This document shows positions 23,973-32,772 of a stretch of 64,000 nucleotides of DNA, piece by piece (the first letter of the stretch is position 1; each line of letters begins with the position of its first letter). The stretch spans positions 3,410,001 to 3,474,000 of the forward strand of contig NZ_CP100000.1 in the NCBI RefSeq assembly GCF_024138165.1, written 5' to 3'. Under the pieces are notes generated by a model that was given only the letters and a program-made list of their open reading frames with translations, made no database searches and was not told the origin of the DNA. Made by a program: the position numbers and the translations under genes. This DNA is from Halorussus vallis (lineage in GTDB: Archaea > Halobacteriota > Halobacteria > Halobacteriales > Haladaptataceae).

Positions 23973-24881
23973 ATGGACGAACTGGAGCGGTACGAACCGC
24001 TGATAGAGGACTTCGACGCCTTCCGCGAGGCCTGCCGGCGCCCGCTCCCGTCGGTCGTCCGGGTCAACACCCTCAAGACGACCGTCGAGCGCGCCAAGGC
24101 GGCCCTGGACGAGGAGGGCGTCGGCTGGGAGGACCGCGAGTGGTCCGAGACGGTGCTCGAACTCGACACCGACGGCCCGGGCAGCACGTGGGCTTCCTTC
24201 CACGGCTGGATTCACGGCCAGGAGGAGGTGTCGGCGATTCCGGCCGAGGTGCTCGCGCCCGAACCGGGCGAGCGCGTCTGGGACGCCTGCGCCGCGCCGG
24301 GCGGCAAGACGACCCAGCTCTCGGCGCTGATGGACGACGAAGGACTGGTCGTCGCCAACGACAACAACCTGGGTCGGCTCTCGGCGCTCCGGTTCAACAC
24401 CGAGCGACTCGGTGCGACCAACGTCGCGGTCACGAACCGCGACGCCCGGAACTTCTCGTTGGAACCCTTCGAACTCGACGCCTTCGACCGGGCGCTGGTC
24501 GACGCGCCCTGCTCGTGCGAGGGCACCGTCCGGAAGAACCCGACGGCGCTCGACGACTGGACCGTGAACCACGTCCGGAGCGTCGCGGGCGTCCAGAAGG
24601 GCATCCTCCGGCGGACCATCCAGGCGACGAAGGAGGGCGGGACAGTGGTCTACTCGACCTGCACCTTCGCGCCCGAGGAGAACGAGGCGGTGCTCGACCA
24701 CGCGCTCGCCGAGGAGGACTGCCGCCTCGTCGAGTTCGAGGTCGGCCTCGACTCCCGGCCGGGCGTGACCGAGTGGGACGGCGAGGAGTACGACGAGAGC
24801 GTCCGGAAGGCGAAGCGGTTCTACCCGCACCTCGAAGACACGGGCGGGTTCTTCTGCGCGAAACTGGAGGTGGAAGGATGA
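23973..24881 (+). CDS. RsmB/NSUN-type RNA 5-methylcytosine methyltransferase
   Basis: A 302-residue SAM-dependent methyltransferase. The SAM site is VWDACAAPGGKTTQLSAL, the motif IV cysteine is in LVDAPCSCEGTVRKNP and the catalytic motif VI cysteine is in VVYSTCTFAPEENEAVL. The N-terminal region RPLPSVVRVNTLK is the RsmB/NOP2 start. It should methylate C5 of cytosine in tRNA or rRNA. GTG 23970 immediately precedes the ATG, which I prefer. The stop overlaps the next gene's start (ATGA); that gene encodes a likely RNA-binding partner. Confidence 0.93.
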   Translation: MDELERYEPLIEDFDAFREACRRPLPSVVRVNTLKTTVERAKAALDEEGVGWEDREWSETVLELDTDGPGSTWASFHGWIHGQEEVSAIPAEVLAPEPGERVWDACAAPGGKTTQLSALMDDEGLVVANDNNLGRLSALRFNTERLGATNVAVTNRDARNFSLEPFELDAFDRALVDAPCSCEGTVRKNPTALDDWTVNHVRSVAGVQKGILRRTIQATKEGGTVVYSTCTFAPEENEAVLDHALAEEDCRLVEFEVGLDSRPGVTEWDGEEYDESVRKAKRFYPHLEDTGGFFCAKLEVEG

Positions 24882-25378
24882 AGCACGACGGCCAGCAGTT
24901 CGACCGCCTGCCCGCGACCCCCGACGACCGCGAGGTCGAAGGACGGGCCAGCAGACGAGAGGTCGTCGACTGGTGGCACGAGCGGTTCGGAATCGACCCC
25001 GAGACGTTCGACGGCTACACGTTCTGGGAGAAGGGGAAAGGCAAGATTTGGATTCTGCGCGGCGACACGGCCTCCCCGATCCGCATCGAGGCGCTCGGCA
25101 TGGCGTTCCTGCGGACTCGCCAGGAACACTGGAAGCCGACGACGAACGCGGTCCAGCGGTTCGGCCGCGAAGCGACTCGGAACGTCGTCGAACTCACCCG
25201 CGAACAGGCCCGCACGTTCGCCCGGGGCGACGACCAGGAAATCGACTGGGACGGCGACTGGGGCTATCTGGTCGCGGCCCACGAACTCGCGGGCGACCGC
25301 GAACCGCTCGGCGTGGGACTGTTCCTCCACGGCGAACTCCAGAGTCTGGTGCCGAAGGGCCGGCGGCGGGACCTCTGA
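24878..25378 (+). CDS. PUA-like/NOL1 C-terminal domain protein coupled to the m5C methyltransferase
   Basis: A 166-residue protein starting MKHDGQQFDRLPATPDDREVEGRASRREVVDWWHERFGIDPETFDGY and containing KGKGKIWILRGDTASPIRIEALGMAFLRTRQEHWKPTTNAVQRFG. This is the C-terminal RNA-binding extension normally fused to NOP2/RsmF-type methyltransferases, here a separate gene overlapping by ATGA. It probably guides the methyltransferase to its RNA. RsmF-like C-terminal domains end in a similar LxHG...LVPK block. Confidence 0.75.
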   Translation: MKHDGQQFDRLPATPDDREVEGRASRREVVDWWHERFGIDPETFDGYTFWEKGKGKIWILRGDTASPIRIEALGMAFLRTRQEHWKPTTNAVQRFGREATRNVVELTREQARTFARGDDQEIDWDGDWGYLVAAHELAGDREPLGVGLFLHGELQSLVPKGRRRDL

Positions 25379-25396
25379 GCGCGCGCCTTCCGGACC

Positions 25397-26995
25397 TCAC
25401 TTCTCTCGTATCGTCCCGCCGGTCAGCCCCTCCCACTCGACGGCGTAGCCGAGTTCCGACAGCACCGCGCTCGCGTCCTCGATGCCGCGGGCAGAGAGCA
25501 GGTCCTCGACCGCCGCGTAGTCCGTGCCCGCCTCGATCTCCTCGTCGAGTTCCGCCAGCACCGCCGGCCGGACGAGCGTCCGACCCACGCGCTCGTGGTC
25601 GGGGAACGCCTTGTCCTCGATTACGTCTTCGCTCACGCCGTGGGCGGCCGCGAGCGCCTCGAAGGTCGCGACGTCGGCCTCGGGGGCCAGTTCGTCGGGC
25701 AGGGCGGCGGCGCTCTCGGCGACCAGTTCCTCCTCGTAGCGCCGGAGCGCGTCGCGGACGTCCTTGACCCGAATCGTCCCCGAGTACGGAATCGCGCGGT
25801 GGTCGCGGGCCGCGATCTCCTCGCCGACGCCCAGGCTCTCGTCGACGGCGACCAGCAGTTCGACGTCCTCGACCGTCTCCAGTTGGCTCAACTTCTTCTC
25901 GACGTACTCGGGGGTCCAGAAGCCCATCACCTCGAAGAACACCCGGAAGTCGGCGTGTCCACCGTCGGACTCGTCCGACGAACCCCCGCTCGCGACGCTC
26001 GCGGGGAGATAGTCGAAGGCGAAGTCCGGAATCATCACGCGCGCGCCGGTTTCCAGCGGTTCGGGTTCCCGTGCGAGTTCCCAGTCGAGGCCCAGCGACT
26101 CGAAGCGGGCGGCGAAGTCGGCCTCTACGCCGCTGTCGAAGGTGACCTCCGCGACGGGTTCGACCCCCGGCACGCGCACGGGGTCGTCGTCCGAGAGGTG
26201 GAGTTCGCGGTCGGTGCCGTAGTCGTCGATGGTCGCCGTGAGCGTCCACGAGTCGGCCTTCGCCGCGGTCCGGAGCAGGCGCGCGAACCGGGTGCCGTAG
26301 CGGCGAGTCGAGCGAAAGAGGGCGTCCGGGCCGGTGACGACGACCTCGCGGTCGGACACCCCTCGCTCTCGACTTTCTCCGTCGTCGGTCTTGCGGATTT
26401 CGTACATCAGCCGAAGGCGCTTGACCGCCGACACCAGCGCCTTCGGGTCGGCGGTCCGGACCCGGAGTTCGGTCGCGTCGAACAGCGCGGTTTGGGCCAG
26501 CGAGAGGTTGTACTGCGCCAGCAGTTCGTCGGGGTCCCACCGGGCGTCGAACTCGGCGAGCACCTGGCGCTCTTCGAGGTCGGCGTACAGCGATTCGGCC
26601 ACCGCGTCGGCGCCGATTTCGCCGGCGGAGAACCCGGAGTCGAGGCGCTCGCCCGCGCGGGCGAGCACCTCGGCGCGTTCGTCGGCCGTGACCGCGCCGA
26701 CCGCCTCGGCCTCCTCGAAGGCGACCCGGCGGGCGCGCGTCGGGTCGACCGGCGCGCGCGTCTCGAAGACCGCCTCGCGCTCCAGCAGTTTGGCGAATCC
26801 GCGGACCAGTTTGAAGTCCTCCGCGTCGGTTTCGAGGTCCTTCAGCGCCGCGTCTAGCGTCTCGCGGGACTCGCCGACGTGGCCCTGGTAGGTGCCGAGG
26901 ACCCGCGCGGCCAGCGGGCGGTCCTCCCGGTCGGCGAACTGGGGGTGGAAGCCGCCGCCGGCCCGGGAGACCCGCAGCAGGTCCTTGGTGAGCAT
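25397..26995 (-). CDS. Bax1-like DUF790 nuclease partner of XPB
   Basis: A 532-residue DUF790 protein. The N-terminal MLTKDLLRVSRAGGGFHPQFADREDRPLA and the nuclease region VMIPDFAFDYLPAS, with FRVFFEVMGFWTPEYVEKKLSQL, match archaeal Bax1, a structure-specific nuclease that binds XPB helicase. IPDF and (F/V)E(V/I)xGFW are the PD-(D/E)XK-like catalytic motifs. Function is repair of branched or bubble DNA together with XPB, whose gene lies 0.7 kb upstream on the same strand (27670-29115). Normally the two form an operon; here an opposite-strand lipoprotein gene separates them. Confidence 0.85.
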   Translation of the reverse strand: MLTKDLLRVSRAGGGFHPQFADREDRPLAARVLGTYQGHVGESRETLDAALKDLETDAEDFKLVRGFAKLLEREAVFETRAPVDPTRARRVAFEEAEAVGAVTADERAEVLARAGERLDSGFSAGEIGADAVAESLYADLEERQVLAEFDARWDPDELLAQYNLSLAQTALFDATELRVRTADPKALVSAVKRLRLMYEIRKTDDGESRERGVSDREVVVTGPDALFRSTRRYGTRFARLLRTAAKADSWTLTATIDDYGTDRELHLSDDDPVRVPGVEPVAEVTFDSGVEADFAARFESLGLDWELAREPEPLETGARVMIPDFAFDYLPASVASGGSSDESDGGHADFRVFFEVMGFWTPEYVEKKLSQLETVEDVELLVAVDESLGVGEEIAARDHRAIPYSGTIRVKDVRDALRRYEEELVAESAAALPDELAPEADVATFEALAAAHGVSEDVIEDKAFPDHERVGRTLVRPAVLAELDEEIEAGTDYAAVEDLLSARGIEDASAVLSELGYAVEWEGLTGGTIREK

Positions 26996-27256
26996 GCCGA
27001 TTCCTTGGCGTCCGGCGCACAAAAGCGGTCGGATACCGCCCACCGGGAGCGTTGTCGGGTCGCCGACGCCCCGCGCTGGAGGCGTCGGGCCATCGCGCGC
27101 CGGGGGCGAAGCGCGGTTCGCTTCGCCGGGCGAGCGCCCGAAATCGACCCGACCAGTCGGACGACTGATTCCATCGAAATCTACTTTCCCAGGGCCTGTC
27201 ACCCGCGTTGGTCCGAATGCAGAAAGCTCATCCCGCTGGACTCTGAGGGGTGGAAC

Positions 27257-27613
27257 ATGCGCCGACGCGACACGCTACGAACCGCCGCCGGAGCCGCCGC
27301 CGCGACCCTGGTCCCCCTCGCCGGTTGCTCGGGCGGAGCGTCCGAAGGGAACGCCTCGCTTTCGGTATCGAACTTCAAGTACGAGAAGGGCGACGGCGGA
27401 AAGCTAGACGTCCTCGTCACCGTGAAGAACGGCGGCGCGAAGGAGGCGACCGGAACCGCCTACGCCACCGTCGAGACCGGTGGCCACGCCGCCCGGCGGT
27501 CGAAGAAGGTGACCGTTCCGGCCGGCGAGACGAAGACGACCCGGCTGTCGTTCGACTTCGCGTTCGAGCAGTTCGAGAAGAAGGGGACGCTCAAAGTCGA
27601 CGTCCGGTCGTAG
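27257..27613 (+). CDS. Small lipoprotein with FxLYD-like beta domain
   Basis: A 118-residue protein with twin Arg (MRRRDTLRTAAG) and lipobox LVPLAGCSGG, so a Tat-exported lipoprotein. The mature part ASLSVSNFKYEKGDGGKLDVLVTVKNGGAKEATGTAYATVETGG...VPAGETKTTRLSFDF looks like an FxLYD-type immunoglobulin-like domain found in many secreted halophile proteins. It lies in the gap between xpb and bax1 on the other strand. Confidence 0.75.
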   Translation: MRRRDTLRTAAGAAAATLVPLAGCSGGASEGNASLSVSNFKYEKGDGGKLDVLVTVKNGGAKEATGTAYATVETGGHAARRSKKVTVPAGETKTTRLSFDFAFEQFEKKGTLKVDVRS

Positions 27614-27669
27614 GCCGGACCGCCGTCCCGACGCTGCTGCCGTCTCGTTTCTCTCCGCGAACGTCCCGA

Positions 27670-29115
27670 CTACCGCCTGCGGTCCGCGACGCGCTCCTCG
27701 GCCGTCTCGGCGCTCACGACCTCGTACAGCAGCGCGCTGTCGCCGAGCGACGACCGGGTCGCCGCACGACTCTCGGTGTTCTCGGTGTTCTCGGTGTTCT
27801 CGGCATCCTCGGCGTCCTCGCCGTCGGATTCTGTCTGGGCGGGGTCCTTCGGTCGGAGGATGCGACCGAGTCGCTGGGTGAACTCGCGCTCGCTCCCGCT
27901 GCCCGACAGCACCACCGCGACGTTCGCGTCGGGGACGTCGACGCCCTCGTCCAGCACGTTCGAGGTCACGACCCGCGAGTAGTCGCCCTCGCGGAACCGC
28001 TCCAGAATCTCCCGACGCTCGGCCGCGCCGGTCTGGTGGGTGATGGCCGGCAACAGGAATCGCTCCGAGAGCTGGTAGACGAGGTCGTTGTGGGCCGTGA
28101 AGACGATGACCCTGTCGTCGCGGTGGCGGTCTAGAATCTCTTCGAGGACCTCGACCTTCGCGTCGCTATTCATCATGATCGCACGAGCGCGCTGTTTGGC
28201 GAGCAGGGCCTCTCGGGCCCGCGGGTCAGACCCCGACCGCTTGACCAATTCCTGATAGTCGCTCCCGCTCCGCATCTGGATGTTCGACTGGACCAGGTAG
28301 TCGGTGAACACCTCGTTCTCGGCCTCGTAGCGCTCGCGCTCCTCGTCGGTGAGTTCGACTTCGAGGCGCTTGATATCGTAGGGCGCGAGGTGCTCGCCCG
28401 CGAGTTCGTCGGGCGAGATGGCGTGGACCTTCGGGCCGACGAGTTCGGCGACCACCTCGTGGGCGTCGTCGGGGCGCTCGAACGTCGCGGTCAGGCCCAG
28501 GCGGGCGGGCGCGGCCAGCAGGCGGGCGATGTCGCGGTAGCCCTCGCCGCCGAGGTGGTGGACCTCGTCGAAGACGGCGAGGCCGAAGCGGTCGCCGAGT
28601 TCGTCGGCCCGGAGGTACGCCGAGTCGTACGTCGAGACGGTCAGCGCCTCGACGCGCTGTTCGCCCCCGCCCAGTTGGCCGACCGGGACGTCGAACTCCG
28701 ATTCGAGTTCGCGGCGCCACTGCTCTAGCAGGTCGATGGTGGGCACGACGACGAGCGTGGCGGTCCGTAGCGTCTCGATGGCCTCGATGCCGATGACGGT
28801 CTTGCCGCTCCCGGTCGGGAGTTCCAAGACGCCTCGCCTGTCGGCGTCCTCCCACGCTTCGAGGGCCTCGCGCTGGTACGTCCGGAGTTCGTAGTCCGAC
28901 GATATCTCGGGGAGGTCCGGTGCGTCGAGCACGCGGTCGGCGAAGGGGACGCCGCGCTCCCGGAGGTAATCACGTAGGGCGGCGTAGCGGAATCCGGGTG
29001 CTCGCCGGGTCTTCGAGCGGGCGTCGGCCTCGGTGTGGGGGAGGGTCGACGCCTCGGACCGGTCGTCCTCGACTCGAACCGTCCCTTCCTCGTAGGTGAG
29101 CGTGACCTCGGACAC
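27670..29115 (-). CDS. xpb: XPB/Rad25-type DNA repair helicase
   Basis: A 481-residue SF2 helicase. Motif I LPTGSGKT at about residues 99-106, motif II DEVH at 183-186, and the C-terminal RecA domain with VIVFTAHND, VVTSNVLDEGVDVPD and QRLGRILRPK are in place. The N-terminal ca. 60 residues are shorter than eukaryotic XPB. The C-terminal linker contains an ENTENTENTES run encoded by a GTTCTCGGT-type 9-bp tandem repeat at about 27775-27805. It works with Bax1 (downstream, minus strand) in nucleotide-excision-like repair. I chose the start GTG 29115 (SEVTLTYEEG), because further upstream is atypical. Confidence 0.93.
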   Translation of the reverse strand: MSEVTLTYEEGTVRVEDDRSEASTLPHTEADARSKTRRAPGFRYAALRDYLRERGVPFADRVLDAPDLPEISSDYELRTYQREALEAWEDADRRGVLELPTGSGKTVIGIEAIETLRTATLVVVPTIDLLEQWRRELESEFDVPVGQLGGGEQRVEALTVSTYDSAYLRADELGDRFGLAVFDEVHHLGGEGYRDIARLLAAPARLGLTATFERPDDAHEVVAELVGPKVHAISPDELAGEHLAPYDIKRLEVELTDEERERYEAENEVFTDYLVQSNIQMRSGSDYQELVKRSGSDPRAREALLAKQRARAIMMNSDAKVEVLEEILDRHRDDRVIVFTAHNDLVYQLSERFLLPAITHQTGAAERREILERFREGDYSRVVTSNVLDEGVDVPDANVAVVLSGSGSEREFTQRLGRILRPKDPAQTESDGEDAEDAENTENTENTESRAATRSSLGDSALLYEVVSAETAEERVADRRR

Positions 29116-29285
29116 TGTTGGTCGTCCCTCGGGTTTCCGTCGGCTTAAGCGGTCCGTCGTCCCTTCGACGGGAGCGACCTGGCACGGGCGAGGTCGTTCC
29201 CGTCGGGCGGCCACGTCGCCGGACCCTCCCCGCTTTCGGGCACGTCGGTTAAGTTGCCCGAAAGCGTTGGTTCGACAGGGACACT

Positions 29286-29741
29286 ATGGGAGAACGAGAC
29301 CAGCGCCAGACGGCGAGGCTCGTAGACCGAATCATCGAGGAGGTGGCGGCGTGGCCCCACGTCAACACCAACGAACACCGCTTCGAGGGCCGGGAGTTCA
29401 CCCTCGGCCCGCGCGAGGTCGGTCACGTCCACCGCTGGGGCATCGTGGACGTTCCCTTCACCAGGCGACTCCGCGACCAGCTCATCTCGGAGGGCAAGAC
29501 CGGCGAGCACCACGTCGTACCCGAGTCGGGGTGGACGACCGGCTACATCACCGACGAGGACGACGTCGAATCGGCCATCTGGCTGCTCCGACTCTCGTAC
29601 CTCTACCACGTCAAGACGCTCAAGCGGACGCCCGCGGGCGCCGAGGAGTTCCAGGACGTCGACGTGGACGCCGAGTTGGACGAACTCGGCGTCAGCGACG
29701 AGGTCCGGGCGGCGTTCGAGCGCGAACGGCCGCAGGAGTGA
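29286..29741 (+). CDS. Luciferase-domain (DUF5519) family protein
   Basis: A 151-residue protein with HRFEGREFTLGPREVGHVHRWGIVDVPFTRRLRDQLISEGKTGEHHVVPESGWTTGYI, the pattern of the DUF5519 family. Its biochemical role is not firmly known to me. SAIWLLRLSYLYHVKT continues the conserved C-terminal helix. Divergent from xpb, 170 bases apart; an AT-light region lies between. Confidence 0.75.
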   Translation: MGERDQRQTARLVDRIIEEVAAWPHVNTNEHRFEGREFTLGPREVGHVHRWGIVDVPFTRRLRDQLISEGKTGEHHVVPESGWTTGYITDEDDVESAIWLLRLSYLYHVKTLKRTPAGAEEFQDVDVDAELDELGVSDEVRAAFERERPQE

Positions 29742-29823
29742 GTCGGATTCTCTCCGCCGCCGCGTTTCTCGTCTGGCGGTTCGTCCGCACCTGACGCCGC
29801 GCGAACGCGACACCGTTTCTGAA

Positions 29824-29833
29824 TCCTTAAACG
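29824..29833 (+). promoter_or_regulatory. TATA-like box for grpE
   Basis: TCCTTAAACG lies about 28 bases before the ATG at 29856. Confidence 0.5.
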
Positions 29834-29855
29834 CGCCCAACCGTTTGTGTCTCGT

Positions 29856-30512
29856 ATGACCGACGAGGAAGCCACCGGGCAGGTGCGAGAGGACGCCGAC
29901 GACACCGAAGCCGAGGCGGACACCCAGGCCGACGAAGAGGCCGTGGACGACTCCCTGGGACCGAAGAGCACTTCGCTCATCGCCAAGGTCGCCATCGAGA
30001 ACGACTCGCTGGCCGACGACCTCGAGTCTCACCTCGCCGACCTCGAAGCCGAGGCCGACGAGACGGCCGAGGTCCGCGAGCGCGCCGACGAACTTGAGTC
30101 GAAACTCAAGCGCAAGCAGGCCGACTTCCAGAACTACAAGAAGCGCGCGAAGAAGCGCCAGGAGCAGATGCAGGCGCGGGCGACCGAGGACCTCGTGGAG
30201 AACCTGCTCGACGTGCGCGACAACCTCGTGCGTGCGGTCGAGGACGACCACGAGAACGTCGAGAGCCTCCAGGAGGGCGTCGAGATGACCCTGAAGGAAC
30301 TCGACCGGGTGTTCGCCGACGAGGACGTCGACGAGATCGCCCCCGAACCCGGCGCTGACACCGACCCCCAGCGCCACGAGGTGATGATGAAAGTCGAGAG
30401 CGACCAGCCGGAAGGCACGGTCGCGGACGTCTATCAGCCTGGCTACGAGATGGGCGAGAAGGTGCTCCGGGCCGCGAAGGTCACCGTCAGCGACGGGTCG
30501 GGCGACGAGTAG
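29856..30512 (+). CDS. grpE: Nucleotide exchange factor GrpE
   Basis: A 218-residue co-chaperone that releases ADP from DnaK. A long acidic N-terminal region is followed by a coiled coil (RERADELESKLKRKQADFQNYKKRAKKRQEQMQ) and a C-terminal beta-wing VADVYQPGYEMGEKVLRAAKVTVS, the conserved GrpE end. The gene order grpE-dnaK-dnaJ is bacterial in origin and common in haloarchaea. ATG 29856 was preferred to the GTG nine bases before. Confidence 0.95.
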   Translation: MTDEEATGQVREDADDTEAEADTQADEEAVDDSLGPKSTSLIAKVAIENDSLADDLESHLADLEAEADETAEVRERADELESKLKRKQADFQNYKKRAKKRQEQMQARATEDLVENLLDVRDNLVRAVEDDHENVESLQEGVEMTLKELDRVFADEDVDEIAPEPGADTDPQRHEVMMKVESDQPEGTVADVYQPGYEMGEKVLRAAKVTVSDGSGDE

Positions 30513-30584
30513 ACGCGGCTCGTTTCTCTCGCGGGAACTATTTCTTCAGTGATACGTCTGCGGAGGAGTAGAATTGCGGTCAGA

Positions 30585-30592
30585 TATATAAG
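30585..30592 (+). promoter_or_regulatory. Distal TATA-like box upstream of dnaK
   Basis: TATATAAG, an excellent archaeal TATA box, lies 128 bases before the dnaK ATG. It would give a long leader. Confidence 0.55.
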
Positions 30593-30679
30593 TACCACAT
30601 CGGCAGACGGCGGAGGATTCAAAAACCGCAAGCGGGCGACGGGTTCCGTCTGGAGCGCCGAACGCCGAAACTAGCAAGG

Positions 30680-30686
30680 CTTAAAC
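30680..30686 (+). promoter_or_regulatory. Proximal TATA-like box upstream of dnaK
   Basis: CTTAAAC lies 27 bases before the ATG at 30713 and would give a short leader. With the distal box it suggests two start sites, perhaps heat-regulated. Confidence 0.5.
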
Positions 30687-30712
30687 GGTCGAACGCGCAA
30701 GATACCGACAAG

Positions 30713-32632
30713 ATGGCGAGTAACAAGATTCTGGGAATCGACCTCGGAACCACGAACAGCGCGTTCGCGGTCATGGAGGGCGGCGACCCGGAGATCATCG
30801 TCAACGGCGAGGGCGACCGCACCACGCCCTCGGTCGTCGCGTTCTCCGACGACGGCGAGCGACTCGTCGGTAAACCGGCGAAGAACCAGGCCGTCCAGAA
30901 CCCCGAGCGCACGATTCAGTCTATCAAGCGCCACATGGGCGAGGACGGTTACACCGTCGAGATCGACGGGGAGGAGTACACCCCCGAGCAGATCTCGGCG
31001 ATGATCCTCCAGAAGATCAAGCGTGACGCCGAGGAGTACCTCGGCGACGACGTCGAGAAGGCCGTCATCACGGTCCCGGCGTACTTCAACGACAAACAGC
31101 GCCAGGCGACCAAGGACGCCGGCGAGATCGCCGGCTTCGAGGTCGAGCGCATCGTCAACGAACCGACCGCGGCGTCGATGGCCTACGGCCTCGACGACGA
31201 GTCCGACCAGACCGTTCTCGTCTACGACCTGGGCGGGGGCACCTTCGACGTCTCCATCCTCGACCTGGGCGGCGGCGTCTACGAGGTGGTCGCGACCAAC
31301 GGCGACAACGACCTCGGCGGCGACGACTGGGACGAGGCCATCATCGACTACCTCGCCGAGGAGTTCGAGAACGACCACGGCATCGACCTCCGCGAGGACC
31401 GCCAGGCGCTCCAGCGCCTCAAGGACGCCGCCGAGGAGGCCAAGATCGAACTCTCCTCCCGGAAGGAGACCGACGTCAACCTCCCCTTCATCACCGCGAC
31501 CGACTCGGGTCCGGTCCACCTCGAAGATAGCCTCACCCGCGCGAAGTTCGAGAGCCTTACCTCCGACCTCATCGACCGCACGGTAGAACCGACCGAGCAG
31601 GCGCTCTCGGACGCGGGCTACGACAAGGGCGACATCGACGAGGTCATCCTCGTCGGCGGTTCGACCCGGATGCCCCAGGTCGCCGAGAAGGTCGAGGACC
31701 TCACCGGCCAGGAGCCGAAGAAGAACGTCAACCCCGACGAGGCCGTCGCGCTCGGCGCGGCCATCCAGGGCGGCGTGCTCTCCGGCGACGTCGACGACAT
31801 CGTGCTGCTCGACGTCACCCCGCTCAGCCTCGGTATCGAGGTCAAGGGCGGCCTCTTCGAGCGCCTCATCGAGAAGAACACCACCATCCCGACCGAGGAG
31901 AGTAAAATCTTCACCACCGCGGCCGACAACCAGACCTCGGTGCAGGTCCGGGTGTTCCAGGGCGAGCGCGAGATCGCCGAGGAGAACGAACTGCTCGGCG
32001 AGTTCCAGTTGACGGGCATCCCGCCGGCGCCCGCCGGAACCCCGCAGATAGAGGTCGGGTTCAACATCGACGAGAACGGCATCGTCAACGTCACCGCAGA
32101 GGACCAGGGCTCGGGCAACGCCGAGGAGATCACCATCGAGGGCGGCGCGGGCCTCTCCGACGACCAGATCGAGGAGATGCAGGAGGAAGCCGAGAAGCAC
32201 CGCGAGGAGGACGAGGCCCGCCGCGAGCGCATCGAGGCTCGCAACGAGGCCGAGAGCGCGGTCCAGCGCGCCGAAACCCTGCTGGAGGAGAACGAGGAGA
32301 ACGTCGACGACGACCTCGAATCCGACATCCGCGACGAGATCGAGCACGTCCAGGAAGTGCTGGGCGACGAGGACGCAGACACCGATGAACTTCAGGACGC
32401 CACCGAGAGCCTGAGCCAGGCGCTCCAGGAGATCGGCAAGCAGATGTACCAGCAGCAGGCCCAGGCCGGCGCTGGCGGTGCCGGCGCCGGACCGGGCGGT
32501 GCCGGTCCCGGCGGCGCGGCCGGCGGCCCCGGCGGCATGGGCGGCCAGGCCGGCGCGGGCGCCGCTGGTGGCGACGACGAGTACGTTGACGCCGACTTTG
32601 AGGACGTCGACGACGACGAAGAAGACCAGTAG
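30713..32632 (+). CDS. dnaK: Hsp70 chaperone DnaK
   Basis: A 639-residue Hsp70. The ATPase has [10 protein letters not shown] at residues 9-18, [27 protein letters not shown] and the [13 protein letters not shown] signature; the substrate domain follows ([14 protein letters not shown]). The C-terminus is a Gly/Ala-rich tail ([16 protein letters not shown]) ending in acidic residues, typical of halophiles. It folds and refolds proteins with DnaJ and GrpE, whose genes flank it. Its stop is followed by a strong hairpin at 32699-32734. Confidence 0.98.
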   Translation: MASNKILGIDLGTTNSAFAVMEGGDPEIIVNGEGDRTTPSVVAFSDDGERLVGKPAKNQAVQNPERTIQSIKRHMGEDGYTVEIDGEEYTPEQISAMILQKIKRDAEEYLGDDVEKAVITVPAYFNDKQRQATKDAGEIAGFEVERIVNEPTAASMAYGLDDESDQTVLVYDLGGGTFDVSILDLGGGVYEVVATNGDNDLGGDDWDEAIIDYLAEEFENDHGIDLREDRQALQRLKDAAEEAKIELSSRKETDVNLPFITATDSGPVHLEDSLTRAKFESLTSDLIDRTVEPTEQALSDAGYDKGDIDEVILVGGSTRMPQVAEKVEDLTGQEPKKNVNPDEAVALGAAIQGGVLSGDVDDIVLLDVTPLSLGIEVKGGLFERLIEKNTTIPTEESKIFTTAADNQTSVQVRVFQGEREIAEENELLGEFQLTGIPPAPAGTPQIEVGFNIDENGIVNVTAEDQGSGNAEEITIEGGAGLSDDQIEEMQEEAEKHREEDEARRERIEARNEAESAVQRAETLLEENEENVDDDLESDIRDEIEHVQEVLGDEDADTDELQDATESLSQALQEIGKQMYQQQAQAGAGGAGAGPGGAGPGGAAGGPGGMGGQAGAGAAGGDDEYVDADFEDVDDDEEDQ

Positions 32633-32670
32633 GGACGACGAAGACGAGCAGTAAGAACTGACGGCGAATC

Positions 32671-32697
32671 GACGCGCGACGACGAACGACGCGCGTC
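32671..32697. repeat. Short inverted repeat before the main dnaK hairpin
   Basis: GACGCGCG and CGCGCGTC flank ACGACGAACGA. Confidence 0.5.
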
Positions 32698-32698
32698 G

Positions 32699-32734
32699 TC
32701 CGTTGGCGCGCCGGCGAACCGGCGCGCCAACGGA
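32699..32734 (+). terminator. 16-bp hairpin after dnaK
   Basis: TCCGTTGGCGCGCCGG pairs exactly with 32719-32734 around a CGAA loop. It lies 65 bases after the dnaK stop and just before the dnaJ promoter region. It may limit read-through to dnaJ or protect the mRNA 3' end. Confidence 0.65.
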
Positions 32735-32772
32735 CCCTTCAAGTAACTCCGTCGTTAAGCGAGGAACAACGA

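Noticed and set aside
30671-32347. Minus-strand open frame opposite dnaK
   Set aside because: Rich in Leu/Val/Asp shadow residues ([20 protein letters not shown]), a typical antisense artefact of acidic GC-rich genes.
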